This document shows positions 1-12,200 of a DNA stretch of 64,000 bases, piece by piece (the first letter of the stretch is position 1; every line of letters starts with the position of its first letter). A program made the translations under genes and the position numbers. Location: contig OY754977.1 of assembly GCA_963576475.1 (NCBI GenBank), forward strand, positions 30,990,172 to 31,054,171, in the 5' to 3' direction. The notes under the pieces are model-generated. The model saw only the letters and a program-made list of their open reading frames with translations, ran no database searches and was not told the origin of the DNA. Source of the DNA: Molanna angustata. Its lineage: Eukaryota > Arthropoda > Insecta > Trichoptera > Molannidae.

Positions 1-418
1 AATAATGAACAATTAGAGCAAATTGACAAATATTTGTATTTAGGAACTATGTTTCAAAGGAATGGACTGAAGAGTAATGGGAGGAAGCAGAGTGAATGGA
101 ATACCAATACCAATAATGAATGATCGCACCATATCGAAAGAAGCCAAAGTTTCCATGCAAAATACATTTGCAGTCCCAACCCTGACATATGCAAGGCGTG
201 GACATGGCAGAAGGTGCATGAAAGCAAAATAAATGCAGTTCATATAAGATTGCTGAGAAGAATACGTAAAGAGATGATGTACAACAGGGTAAGAAATGAG
301 AATATTAGAAAAAAATGTAAAATAAAGAAAGATGTCATCAATAAAATAAAAGTGAATACATACCATGCAGACAATATTTTACATGAGGAAAATATAAGAA
401 GCTTGAACAACGAACGAA
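1..418 (+). mobile_element. Degenerate RTE-type LINE 3' end, left part
   Basis: Decayed copy of the same family as the intact element at 38388-42599, alignable by eye to its ORF end (YxYLGxMFQRNG region, then [21 protein letters not shown]). Contains frameshifts and an internal deletion near 360. The match resumes at about 1647 after an inserted second LINE. Confidence 0.75.
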
Positions 419-1646
419 CAAACCTATATCCGGAATATACTGTAAACTACAGGCCGATCTCAAATCTACCACTACTCTCAAAATTATAAGAACAAGCAGT
501 GGTAAATCAGATGACGCAATATTTAAACAAAAATGATTTGTTTCCTAAAAAACAATCAGCGATATGGAATTCGTGGGAATGTTAAAATGGATGAGATCAT
601 ATTTATCAGAAAGACGACAATCTGTCTTATTGCAAAATAAATCATCTTTGGAGAAAATTAAATATATGGGGTGCCACAGGGGTCAGTTTTGGGGCCCATT
701 TTTTTCATTTTGTATATTAAAAAGCTTGATGATATAATAGAAAATGAAGGTTTTGATTCATATGCTTATGCTGACGATCGCCTCATTGTGAAATTCTGCA
801 CTGCCGAAAACAGGGATAGTCTTGTGAATGATACCGTTGGTTGCATTGGAAAAATTGCTGCCTGGATGTTGCTCTACAAGCTAAAATTAAACCCAACAAA
901 AACCGATTTTATGTGGGTAGTTTCACCGCGACAACAGCATCTCATTGAAAATACCCTGATTAACATCAATGGAGAAGAACTTACACCTTCAAATATCTAG
1001 GCGTCCACCTGGATTACAAACTATCGCTGAACTTGCAAATCTTAAAAACTATTTGCTCTTGTTTCTTTCATCTGAGGCAATTGAAAAGTATCCGCCAGAG
1101 CTTACCCAAAAAACGAAGCTAAAACGCTTATTAAAGCATTTGTGGTGTCACAGCTGGATTACTGTAATGCTATTTATGCGGGTTTGCCAAAGTATCAGCT
1201 TGATAGATTACAAATAGTTTTCAATGCAGCTGCGAGGTTGATATATGGAGCCGACAAAAAATGTCATATAACACCTCTTCTGGTTGAGATGTCCAGAGCG
1301 AGTGGACTATAAGGTATGCCTGATAGTGTTTAAAGCTCTGAACAACTTGGCTCCACACTACATTCAGGAATTGTGCCAGAGGAATGTTCCATCGGTGAGG
1401 CAGCTTACGCTGAGATCATCTGAATCACAGAGTACCAACTCTTTAAAAGAATTAGACAGAGAATGTGAATGGGCCTTTAAATTGGAATAAATTGCCTCTT
1501 GACATACGTGGAGCTCAGAGCATTGACACCTTCGGTAAACTTCTTAAGACTGCCTTGTTTCGTAGAGCCAACAAATAAGCTACAGCGCCCTTGGAGTGAT
1601 CTTGTATCACTAAACGGTGCTTTATAAATTTTAATTATTATTATTA
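419..1646 (+). mobile_element. CR1/L2-like LINE fragment inserted in the RTE copy
   Basis: Decayed reverse transcriptase with recognisable NYRPISNLPLLSKL (about 450-488), MPQGSVLGPIFFILYI and YADD-like YAYADDR (671-790), then the C-terminal DYKVCLIVFKALNNLAPHYI motif (1300-1365). Stops and frameshifts break the frame, and sequence is missing between 490 and 600. It ends in a TTATTATTATT tail at about 1634-1645. The flanks continue one RTE reading with AACA/AACAA at the joints, consistent with a short target duplication. Confidence 0.7.
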
Positions 1647-1745
1647 ACAAGTATGAGACGATATATGAATGTTGATGAGACGATCGTTGCTTGCCATAGA
1701 ACACACTAACTGTTGCTTGCCAAGATAGAAAAAGATGGCTTTTGA
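1647..1745 (+). mobile_element. Degenerate RTE-type LINE 3' end, right part
   Basis: Matches the end of the intact ORF (MRRxMNVDEAM region and the final codons), continuing the copy interrupted at 418. Confidence 0.65.
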
Positions 1746-2057
1746 TTCTCTGTCTACAAGGAACAAGGCGCGATGTTATGTATGAAAAAATATGTTTATT
1801 GTATATTTATTACTTAAAATCAATTACTTACGATTAAAATCACTTCAACATAACCAAAATAACATAAAAAATTAACAGAAACAGGTAAATGTGTTTATTT
1901 ATCTCTTAATATACTGTTTAAATATAAAATAATTTATTTCTCTTTTTATACCGACAAACGAACTTAAACGTCAAAGTGACGTCAAATATCAACATGCGTC
2001 AAATTTATTTTTTTATATGGCAACCGACCAATTTCTAAGCACAAAGTATAGGAATCC

Positions 2058-2287
2058 CATAGATTTTTACTATAATATACTAGATGTCGTAGTTAGCAAA
2101 TTTTGTATGAATCGAAGTGAGGCATTTTTCCAAGAATTTCTGACGTTTTGGTTGGCAGACCATATCGTTTTTCTTTAGAGAATGACGACTAATGTGAATT
2201 GTTTTTGGATTTATTTAAAAAAAAAAACACTTTCTTTATTAAGATTTAGAGAACAGTTATCTAGGATGTGTTGGAATTTTGAGGTTA
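2058..2287 (+). mobile_element. Truncated copy of the 5507-5816 MITE family
   Basis: Begins CATAGATTTTTACTATAATA and follows the 5507-5816 element for about 230 bp with substitutions. The right terminal repeat is missing; the hAT element at 2330 lies just beyond. Confidence 0.65.
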
Positions 2288-2461
2288 TCCTTGATATTTC
2301 CATAAGTATTGTGATCGATATATTTCCATTAGAGATGTGCCGACTAGCCGACTAGCCAATTAATCGGTTGTAAAGAGGCCGACTAGTCGGCCGACTATTC
2401 GGTCAAGCCGATTACATTTTTGGGGGTATTTGGCAATTTAAGTACTTACTTTACTTTGCGT

Positions 2462-2695
2462 ATGGGATCGGCTTTTTCTTCACCGTGAGGGTTGCGTCCT
2501 GGTGTCACGTCAGATTATATTCGGAAGCTCGCTGACATAAGCCAGTTCACCGCTTCCGAGTCAGCCGCATGTAGTTCCTCCAGTGAACCGGGGAATGCAT
2601 AAAGAGGGCCTTTCTCCCACCAAGTGTGCCACCGTCTGCCTTGTAGCTCCACATTCGCAGTTTGGTGTTTCTCTCTTGCCGCAATTTAAGTGACG
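2462..2695 (-). mobile_element. LINE C-terminal fragment captured inside the hAT element
   Basis: On the - strand it reads TPNCECGATRQTVAHLV, then GSLEELHAADSEAVNWL and a stop, the Cys-rich C-terminal end of Jockey/R1-type LINE polyproteins. It lies between the hAT left end and the BED fragment. Confidence 0.6.
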
Positions 2696-2711
2696 TTTCT
2701 TTTATATCTGA

Positions 2712-3026
2712 CTACCGCACAAATCGCAATCGCCATCGCAATGAGCGTGTTGGAACATGTGGCACTGTTTTAGATAGTTCTTCTACTTGGATTTGCGACT
2801 GGGAGAAATCGTCTGTGGTCGAAAATTCAATCACAGAACCTATCTGAGATAACTGGGTTGGATGTCGGTATTTGATATGATTGTTCATACTCGTAGTGTT
2901 TGCTGTTTTTCCCTGCCCACCACGAGAAATTATCATTTGGCACTGTTCACACTTGACTTTAAGGGAATCATTGTCCAATTGACATTCTTTTTGACATGAT
3001 TGAACACGAGACATTCTTTTTGACAT
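2712..3026 (-). pseudogene. BED-type zinc finger fragment of hAT transposase
   Basis: A 104-residue open frame with C26-x2-C29 and H50-x4-H55 in the arrangement of a BED zinc finger (KCEQCQMIISRGGQ, NNHIKYRHP). The catalytic domain and dimerisation region are absent, so this is a remnant inside the hAT derivative. Confidence 0.7.
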
Positions 3027-3459
3027 GATTAAATTTTAATAATAGGAAGATATTATGTGGCTTTATTAGTTGATTACCAAAGACTTATTCTAAATCAAAA
3101 ATATTTATAGACAATTAAAATTTATATAAAATGCAATTCCTCCTATGTACATTTTATTCAGAAATACATAAAGAATAAGAAGCCGGATAGTCGGCGCTCT
3201 TTGCCGAATAGTGCCGACTACGAAAGTGGCCGGATATTCGGCTTTACCGACTAGTCGCCGACTTGTCGGAACATCACTAATTTCCATGCATTATGATATC
3301 AAAGAAACCCAACGATTATTTTATTTTGGCCTTATGTATTTCTTCTATTAATGCTAGGAACGGATAATAGCGGCCTCCAGGCCTTGTTCATATATTAATT
3401 TAAATATTATATTTTATATTGAAAATAAATTTAAAATGTAGAATGCATTTATCAGATTC

Positions 3460-4200
3460 TTGGAATGTTGGTTTTTACGCGGCGGTGTCGCTGATTGGAG
3501 AATTGACTTGCCCCCCCCTCTCTCTGATCGCACCAACGCGGCGTCTGCGCTTTGGTACGATCAGGCAGTTGTCAGATAGTGTTCAGTGAGTGTTCAGACA
3601 GTGGCTAGTCAGTGGTCAGTAGTAGTAGTCGGTCAGTAGTAGTGAGTAGTTGTCTGTAGTGAGCCTCGTGCGACAGTTCAGCCATGGATTTGTAGCTTAA
3701 CGCTAGTCGAACCAAATTCATTATATTGTCCGCGATCATGGTCGGCCTCAGCATTTTAATTATGTAAAGTAGTGATTAAGTGTGTTTCAGATCCATATAG
3801 TCTTCGGGGGTGAAATTAAGCGCGTTAATTTCGCGTCTCAACGTGGAGACGTATTTTTTTCAGACTCTTCAGTTATCAATTTCGCGTCCCGAAGTATATT
3901 TCTTCCCAACCTCCTTATATCATCCTCTTGTCAATTTTTTTTCACGTTTTATTTTTCTCTTTACGTTTTCTATACTTTTTTTAATAATATTTGTTTGTGG
4001 TGTGCTGATTTCATGGATGTATATAAGGTAATGGATGGAAGCATAGACAAAATTGTTGTAACCGCGGGGGGGGGGGGGTCGCCGCCATCTTGCTCGAACC
4101 AAGTTTCATAGTGACCACGGATGTAACTTAAGTAATGGATGAATGCATTGATCAAATTTTTGAAGCTGCAGGGCGATTTCAAGGAATTGCTGATTATCTT
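3460..4200. other. GC-rich CAGT-repeat tract and flanking non-coding sequence
   Basis: A locally GC-richer stretch (3470-3780) with many CAGT/TCAGTAG reiterations, then AT-rich sequence with a run of 13 G at 4066-4078. It might be an old LTR or promoter relic; no end pair or gene could be defined. Two short peptide-like stretches (VMDGSIDK near 4030, VMDECIDQIFEAAGRFQ near 4135) are noted separately. Confidence 0.3.
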
Positions 4201-4375
4201 CATATATATATAATTTATTTTAGTAAATGAAGCACAAGATTGGTGTAAACTGGAGTAAATAAAACCACTATTTCACTATAGAAAACAACTATAATATATG
4301 TATATAGAAAACTGCATATTTTCAAGACTTTACTGTACCTACATACTCAAAGCAAAGGAATATAAAAAAAATTAT

Positions 4376-4440
4376 AAAATGTATACAATGTATAACAACA
4401 ATAAAATGTATACAATGTATAACAACAATAAAATGTATAA
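4376..4440. repeat. 31-bp direct duplication
   Basis: Two adjacent near-identical copies of an ATAAAATGTATACAATGTAT-type unit followed by AACAACA. A small AT-rich tandem repeat. Confidence 0.7.
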
Positions 4441-4740
4441 TTTATAAAATGTAAATAAAGCAAAGCAATAAAAATTATTATGTACTTTTAGAAATTATCC
4501 GAATAAGTACAATATATTTACAATATTATATAATGGCCAAATTGTAATAAAAATAAAAACTGGTGAAAATAGATTATTTTCTTGATTTTTTAATGGAGTT
4601 CTACATGTTAACGCCGTCAGCGATAAAAATGCGGTACCTACAATTTATATTGTCAAATGAGATTAGATAAAAAATGCGTTTTATCTTTAAAAAAAACACG
4701 TGTGCTCCCAGAAAATACACGTGTTATTTTAATTTTGTCT

Positions 4741-4909
4741 TGCTTCTCGGGCAACTAACAGGTATGTGCTATGTCAAATATTAATTCAACACACACCCAA
4801 TGACAAGTTGCCACATTCTGGAGATTTTTGATATTTATGTGTCCCCACCGGGAATCGAACCCGGGACCTTTAGCTCAGATACCGAACCAACTGGGCCATG
4901 AAGGCCGAC
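4741..4909 (-). mobile_element. tRNA-derived SINE family A, copy 1 (internally deleted)
   Basis: On the - strand it has a GTCGGCCTTCATGGCCCAGT head, a B-box-like GGTTCGATTCCCG, and a tail ending TTGCCCGAGAAGCA. It lacks the middle segment present in the 7324-7511 copy. Confidence 0.75.
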
Positions 4910-5506
4910 AAATGTTAAAAAAACACAAGTTACTTTAGGGACATTTTTTTTGTCTGTAGAATACCTACAGCCCAATTTGTAATGTATATACATACATATA
5001 ACAACAACTTCAAAGAACATATTAACGGTGAAAATAATGTTAAAAAAATCTAAAAGACCAATAATATTAAATGCAACACAAATCCACTTACCTAAAATGT
5101 GACAATCCTCTTTCTTGGGATGATTTATATCTACTCGATCGACTTTTGCAACCAAAAGCAGCACACATCACCATATTTGTTTTTATTTAATATTTCATAG
5201 AACAAATAATACACTGTTTCAACACAAAAATGATTTTAAAAATAATAAATTAGGTATGCAAAGGACACCCTGACAGCTAAGACGCCAAACGACAGAATGG
5301 TTGGAATAACGCGCGGCTTCAAAAATATTACGAATGCCTCTATCTATCCAGTTAGTGCACATCCTTGTGCTACCAGTGCTACATTTGGGTCGAGCAAGAT
5401 GGCCGCCAGGGGGTTTCTCCACACCCCCTATTGGACTCAAATGTCTTAATACATATTGGTTCGAAAGTTCCATCCATTACATCCATGGCTGATTTGGCGC
5501 CGAATT

Positions 5507-5816
5507 CATAGATTTTTATTATAATATACTAGATTTCGTAGTCACCAAATTTTGTATGAATCGAAGTGAGTCATTTTTCCGGGGGATTTTTGACGTTTAG
5601 GTTCCAGACCACATAACGACTAATGTGAATTGTTTTCGAATTTATTTGTCTCAAAAACAAAATAATAATTAAAGTTTAGAAAAGAGTAATTTAGGATGTG
5701 TTGAAATGTAAGGAAAACTGCAATATGTTGCCAACTAAAACGTCAAACGCGCGATATTCCATGACTCACTTTTTGCACGGAGTACTATATCTAGTATATT
5801 ATAATAAAAATCTATG
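5507..5816. mobile_element. MITE with 27-bp perfect terminal inverted repeats
   Basis: Ends are CATAGATTTTTATTATAATA plus TACTAGA and its exact reverse complement. There is no coding capacity. It lies just upstream of the AP-3 beta promoter candidate. A truncated relative is at 2058-2287. Confidence 0.8.
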
Positions 5817-5848
5817 TGACGCTGGAAATATATGGATTACTTCCTTGA

Positions 5849-5857
5849 TCACGTGAC
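5849..5857 (+). promoter_or_regulatory. CLEAR/E-box-like TCACGTGAC upstream of AP-3 beta
   Basis: TCACGTGAC lies about 330 bp before the AP-3 beta ATG and matches 9 of 10 bases of the GTCACGTGAC lysosomal-gene (Mitf/TFEB) element. A TATATAA-like stretch follows near 5875. Function is inferred. Confidence 0.4.
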
Positions 5858-6183
5858 CTGTTAGTGTCTTAGCCATATATAACAGTAGGCAATATTCAAC
5901 TTATGTCATAATCCTTTTCAATACTGGCAATAATATAATCTTATGAATGACGTTTCTCGTTTCATTATTGCTGTTGCATACAAATACCGATGTCAAAAGT
6001 GAAAATTATTGGAAATTGTATTTTATTTCGACATATTTAGCACAGTATCGAAATGCTTAGATAAGTGTTTAATTTTTCAGATTCCCGTAATAGGACACAT
6101 GTTTTTGTTTCTAGTTGTGTCCTTTAAAATTTTATTCCCAAGTGTTCTGGTCCTTGTGGATTTTTGTTAATAATAAATTAAAA

Positions 6184-6284
6184 ATGTCAAATCCATCGTA
6201 TAATAATGACAGAGCGGCTACAGGGGAAGTCGAATATTCAGCCGATCCAGCTTCGGGTGGATTTTTTCAAGCCGATTATAAAAA
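6184..6284 (+). CDS. rb/AP3B1: AP-3 beta exon 1 (start codon)
   Basis: Residues 1-34, beginning [23 protein letters not shown] with A at -3; no earlier in-frame ATG in the upstream open stretch. Donor GTTAGT at 6285; the last codon (AA) is completed by exon 2. Confidence 0.88.
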
Positions 6285-9200
6285 GTTAGTGTTGGTTGAA
6301 ATAATCCAAATCATTACAGTTTGTTCAATATGTTTACATTAACTGTTATCTTTAACAAATTTTGATTGTAAAGCGAATAAGCACTTATAATTGGTATTTA
6401 TTTTAGACACGATGACCTCAAGCAAATGTTGGATAGTTCAAAAGATTCTCTCAAATTGGAAGCCATGAAACGTATCATAGGAATGGTAGCAAAAGGAAGA
6501 GACGCTTCAGATTTGTAAGTCATTTAAGTGTGATATATTTGTCTTCAGGAAATATCATTTTTTACAATTTTATGTAAGATCAAGATTGAGATGGGAGGGT
6601 GACATAAGGAGATAGTTCCTAACTGGAGAGGGGCAGCCGAGGAAAGAATTAGTTGGAGGCAGAAGTTGAAGGAGGCCACAGCTCAATTTAGGCTGCAGCG
6701 CCATTAAAAAAATATTCGGATTTAAAACGATACAAATCATCTTCTTTTTCTTGTACCATTCCTAATGGAGGTTTTCTACCAAATTATATAGAAAGTGAAT
6801 TATATAGATCTTTCCAGAACTATTTATAAGGATTAAACTACCAAGTTTCGTCAAAGTATGAGTTGGGTGGTGGACCTGGTTGAACTGACACGGATTTACC
6901 CAATATTTATATATTTGACACTTTCTTACACTGTATTTATTTATTTATTTAATATTGCTTCTCGGGCAACTAATAATAATAATTAATAATTAAAGACTTT
7001 TACTGACTTAATCAATGTGGCGGACTTATTGCCTGCAGGCAATTTCTACCAGTCAACCACCATGGTAAATACAAACAGTTACAGGAATATAAGAATACAA
7101 ATAGAAAAAGAAAAAAAGAAAAGAAAATCATAAATTAAAAAATACAAAATAAGTATAAAAAACAAAAAAAAAATATATGTACAAATAAGAACAAAAGTAA
7201 GATTAAAAAAAATACATAAGTTAGATACACTATGTTTATTGGATAGAGGATAGGAGAGGAGAAAGGAAGAGGGATAAAGGGAAAATGGCGTAGTTATGTG
7301 GAATAAAAAGTGTGACTTCAGACGCTATGTCAAATATTAATTTAACACGCACCCAATAACAAGTTGTCACATTCTGGAGACTTACGATATTTATCATCTC
7401 ACAGATCCAGACTGAAAACACAATTAAAAACTGTGTCCCCACCGGATTCAATCGAACCGGGACCTTTGGATCAGCAGTCAGATACCCAACCGACTGAGCC
7501 ACGAAGGCCGACTGTATAGTTTATTAGCAATTTCTCTCAACTGCCATGGCGATAATTTTTTTTTGTTGGTAAATTTAATGTGCTCTCGTTAACTTATTGG
7601 AAGTCATAAATTATGAAATTTTATTTATTAGTAAATATGTATATAAAAAAATACAGTTTAATTTCACAGTGAGTATAAACATAATAAACGCTTTATTGTG
7701 TGTTTAATTTTATTGTGTATCTAACAAAAGTACTAAGGCTTCCTATATGTTAATTCTCATTGTGTAATAAAACTGTGTTATTTAAGTACATGTATATACA
7801 TAAATTAAACGGTGCCACTATTTTTACGACCGGAATTGGCAGGAAAACGCTTTTCCCGCCAAAAAGTGTCTATTTATACGACAAATTTTCTGACGTTGTC
7901 TATGTTTTTAGGTCATTTATAACCATAGAAAGCGCAGATAAATCAAAATACAAAAATATTTACCTTTGTCATTTTTTCAATGGTCATAAATGCATCATGG
8001 AAACCAACTTGAAGAAAAAATAAATAATATTGGCATCTTATTACATTTACTTATTTTTATATATCATTTTTTTCATCGAGATCTACAATTATAACAATGT
8101 ATAAACAAAGGTAAATATTTTTATAACTTGATTTATCTGCGTTTTCTGTGGTTATTTTTGGTTTTCGTCTATGGTTGAGTCGTGTAAATAGTCGTAGCCT
8201 AAATTAAATTTGATTTAAATAAGTGGGTAATTATATAAGTTTTGTTCTTTCTTTCGTCAGCCCACTTTCGTCCTGTAATGGACATGGACCACCCCCTGAG
8301 ACCCCCACAGCTCCCTGTCCTGGGCAGACCACATTCATCCACCTCCATTCACTTGTCTAATATCGTCAGACCAACTTGTTTTGTCGTGTCTATAATTCAA
8401 CTTTAAAAGTAACTGTATGTTTTTTGTATTAGATTCCCTGCCGTGGTGAAAAATGTTGTATCCAAAAACATTGAAGTGAAGAAATTGGTTTTTGTGTATT
8501 TAGTGAGATATGCTGAGGAGCAACAGGATTTGGCTCTTCTCTCTATCAGCACATTTCAACGTGCCTTAAAGGTAAATTTACAGTTTATAAATATTCCACT
8601 AGTTTATTTTTGAATACACAATTAAAAATAATTTATTTCTTTATCTGAGTAAATTTTTAAAATATATCAAATTATAATTATGTAAAAAGAAATGCTAGTA
8701 ATTTTTTATTTGTAACTATGCTAATATCAATATTGTCAACCAATCTTTTGAGATATATTGTGTTTTAGGATCCTAATCAGCTAATTCGTGCCAGTGCTTT
8801 GAGAGTATTGTCTTCAATAAGAGTGGAAATGATAGTTCCAATTGTGATGTTAGCCATAAAGGAATCTTCATCTGACATGAGTCCATATGTTAGAAAAACA
8901 GCAGCTCACGCTATTCCTAAACTTTATAGGTATTTATACACTATATTTTAGGAGTTTTTTTTTTATTTATTTCAACGTAATTTAATTTATACAAGATCCC
9001 ACTAACCATATATGGTTATCAGTGGGTTTCTATATCATACATCATAAATGCTAACATAAACTAATCAACAATGAAAAAATAATTGATTTTGGTCTAACAA
9101 TATAAAAATGTTATAAAAGATCTAAAACAACACCATAAAACAAAAAAAAAAAATACCAGAAAAACCCAAAAATACAATAGAGTAAAAATAAAAGGAAAAA

Positions 9201-12200
9201 ATAGAAAGAAGGAAAAAAAAACATTATTCTCTATTGTTGGTATTGAAGACTGCAGTGTTCTTTCACCGTAATAGTTATTTACTCTAGGCATATTATATTT
9301 ACCGGATGTTACTTGTCTGGTTTTATACTTATTTGTTACAGTTTATTTTTATAATTGTCACAGTTGATTGCTTGGAGGAATAATGTTGATTGACTGTGGT
9401 CCAATACTTACAAATAAATGGTGGAAATACTATATTTGTGTAATAAGTTTTATCTCCATAGTCAAATTTGAATAAAACTTCTTTTCTTATTATTTTACAT
9501 CTCTGTTACAAGGTTATTTTATTTGTATCATAATGAGTTACTTGAGTTTATCAGGTTACAGAATATAAGTTCAATTATTAAAGAAAGTAAATTAAAACAG
9601 TGCATCATTTTGGAATAACAAATTGAATAATTTAAAACATAAATAAGTCACAAATATGGGACAAGGCTGGCAATGGAGTGCACCGACAGAACTGTTTAAC
9701 TTCCCCTTGTAAAAACAACAGCATACTTAAGTTGTTAATAAATTGTATAGTACAAATACTGTAACTATTTCAATTAATGTTACCAAAGACCAATAATCTA
9801 TACATATGGCAGTACTTGACACCAACATCAAAAGGTTAACAAAGCGACTTATATTTTGAAAGGCAAATATTTTCCTGCTATATAAATGTATCATTGTTAT
9901 CCAATTTATATTTAAACATTAAATGTGTTTGTTTTATTATTTTTAATGGTATAGTCTACCAATTCCTGACACTTGGATAAAATAGGTTTTAAATAATAAA
10001 TAAATTTGGAATGGTAAAATAAAACCAAAGTTTTCAGTTCTACTAATTTAATGACACTGACTAGTTTCGGTCATCCAGTGACCATTTTCAAAGTGACACT
10101 TTGAAAATGATCACTGGATGACCGAAACTAGTCAGTGTCATTAAATTAGTAGAACTGAAAACTTTGGTTTTATTTTACCATTCCAAATTTATTTATTATT
10201 TGAAATGGAGTTCTACCAAGAATTGTCCGTAGAAGAGTTAAGGTTTTATAGTTTTTTGTCTCTAGGTGATTTTCATCACCCGATACTGTATCAAACAGAA
10301 ACCAATTGATTTTCTTCTTATAAATATTTTATTTAATTATTAATAACTGTATCCATTGGTTAATTCATAAATCAAACGAACCTGATTTTTAAAAGTAGAT
10401 GCTTGACTAGTTTAGATTTTTAACATAGAATTATAATGTACAGAAGCCGTGTGAAGTACAAATTTCGAATTCAAATGTATGCCAAGTTTTTTACATGTTT
10501 ATATGAGGTGGTAGATCAGTTGGTCTACGTATTATGTAGGTGTGCGTATCGGTAGGTGTACGTATACGGCCGGGCGAGTGAAATTCATCTGTTTCAGCAT
10601 AGTTTTAGTTGGCATACATTCATTGCGCTGACTAGGTTTCTGTATCATATATAATCTAAGATTTTTAATTTAATTTCTTTTCAGTCTTGATCCCGATCAG
10701 AAGGAAGACCTGATATCTGTTATAAAGAAGTTGCTTTCGGAGCATGCAATTATCGTGATTGGTTCAGCTGTTATGGCCTATAGTGAAGTTTGTCCAGAGA
10801 GGAGTGACCTTATACACAAAAACTTTCGTAAACTTTGCAAGTTGCTGGTTGACGTGGATGAGTGGGGACAATTGGTTATATTGAGCGTGCTCACCAGATA
10901 CGCCAGAGAAAATTTCTGCGATCCCAATGCTGGGGTAACTTTTTTTTTCTTTGTTTATTTCATTCTTGATATTAAACAATTCCATTATAATTTATTAGTC
11001 CATATATAAACACAAATATCTAAATATTGCAACTTCTAAACCATTTAACAGTTCAATTTCAGTCCTATACTGTATTTTGGTCGGACTCTGCATTCGGGCC
11101 TTAGTGAATTGACATATTCCAATATACTATTGTCTTTCTTATTCCTTCACGGCCATGATGACAATGTTAAATTTTCCAAAAAAGAGATCCTTGATGATTG
11201 TGGATCTTTTGGAGAAGTGCGAAAAAAATCAAGTTAGTGAATATGATGGCATGGTTACTTTTCAGGTAATCTCTAATTCTGACGAAGATGGAGATCGTCC
11301 ATTCTATGATACTGAAGAGTCGGAGAATTCCGATGCTAGCAACAGAGACAGTAAGAAAAGGAACAAAAAGGATGCCAATAAGGGATTGCGTCCACTCAAC
11401 AAAAAGAAACCTCAGTCGAACTCCACGTCTCTGGATCCCGATCACAAACTGTTGCTGCGCAGTGCCAATCCTTTGCTCCAAAGTAGAAACGCTGGTGTGG
11501 TGATGGCTGTTGCTCAACTTTACTATCATGCTGGACCAGGTTAGATTATCGTAATTAAATTAATACAAAAATATTATTAGGATATATGTATTAATAATAA
11601 TACATATAAAGAAAATAAAAATTCAGTTACACTTTCAAGCTGGCATTGTTGCGTGTTTTAATTTCTGTATATTTTTTATGTGAATTTTTCAGATATTAAA
11701 TTGTTATTGTGCCAATAAATGATCATTACAATTGGTCCAGTTGTTCTTTAGTTATAAATGGTGTAACTAACTTGACATTGTTTTATTTATGTAGATTTTA
11801 TTTCATGTTTATATGTTATTTTAGCAAATGATCTACCACTTGCTGCCAAAGCTTTAATAAGGCTATTAAGAGGTCCTATAGAAGTACAGAGTGTAGTCTT
11901 ACATTCTATTGCATCTCTTACAATTAGCAAAAAGGTAACATTTTTTATCAACTTAGTTTTATTTCATTTTTTGTCAACCTAAACATCCCGGGTGCAAAGC
12001 TTGCAAAAAGTTACTTATTAGGAAACTTTGTGCATAGCGTAAAACTAGACTTAAATTAGCATAAACTAATTTGTGTTAAACCTTTCATCGTTAATTTATA
12101 TAAGCACATTCTCAGAAGTGTTCATCAAATGGGAATCGTTGATTAAAGCGCAATAAATTTGATTTATATGTTATGCTCCTCCCTCGAACACGAGATCTAA

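Larger units (their letters stand above)
2330..3279 (-). mobile_element. hAT DNA transposon derivative with 8-bp TSD
   Basis: The 950-bp element is flanked by exact 8-bp duplications ATTTCCAT (2322-2329 and 3280-3287), the hAT signature. Ends are TAGAGATGTGCCGACTAG and, reversed, TAGTGATGTTCCGAC, with GCCGACTAGTCGG-rich subterminal repeats on both sides. It keeps only a zinc-finger fragment of transposase (- strand) plus a captured LINE piece, so it is non-autonomous. Confidence 0.88.
6515..8432 (+). other. AP-3 beta intron 2 (repeat-rich)
   Basis: Contains a LINE-tail-like fragment (about 6590-6710), an antisense repeat tail at 6953-7060, SINE A copy 2, a MITE at 7919-8155, and a LINE 3'-UTR-like piece near 8258-8390 (CCCACTTTCGTCCTGTAATG). 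No exon seen. Confidence 0.6.

Noticed and set aside
5219..5473. 84-codon - strand ORF as a host exon
   Set aside because: No recognisable domain, no convincing splice sites, and partial inverted similarity to the 4000-4100 region suggest repeat origin.
11155..11265. Upstream extension of exon 6 as coding ([12 protein letters not shown]...)
   Set aside because: It does not resemble AP3B, and the CTTTTCAG acceptor at 11265 joins exon 5 to the conserved acidic insert in phase.
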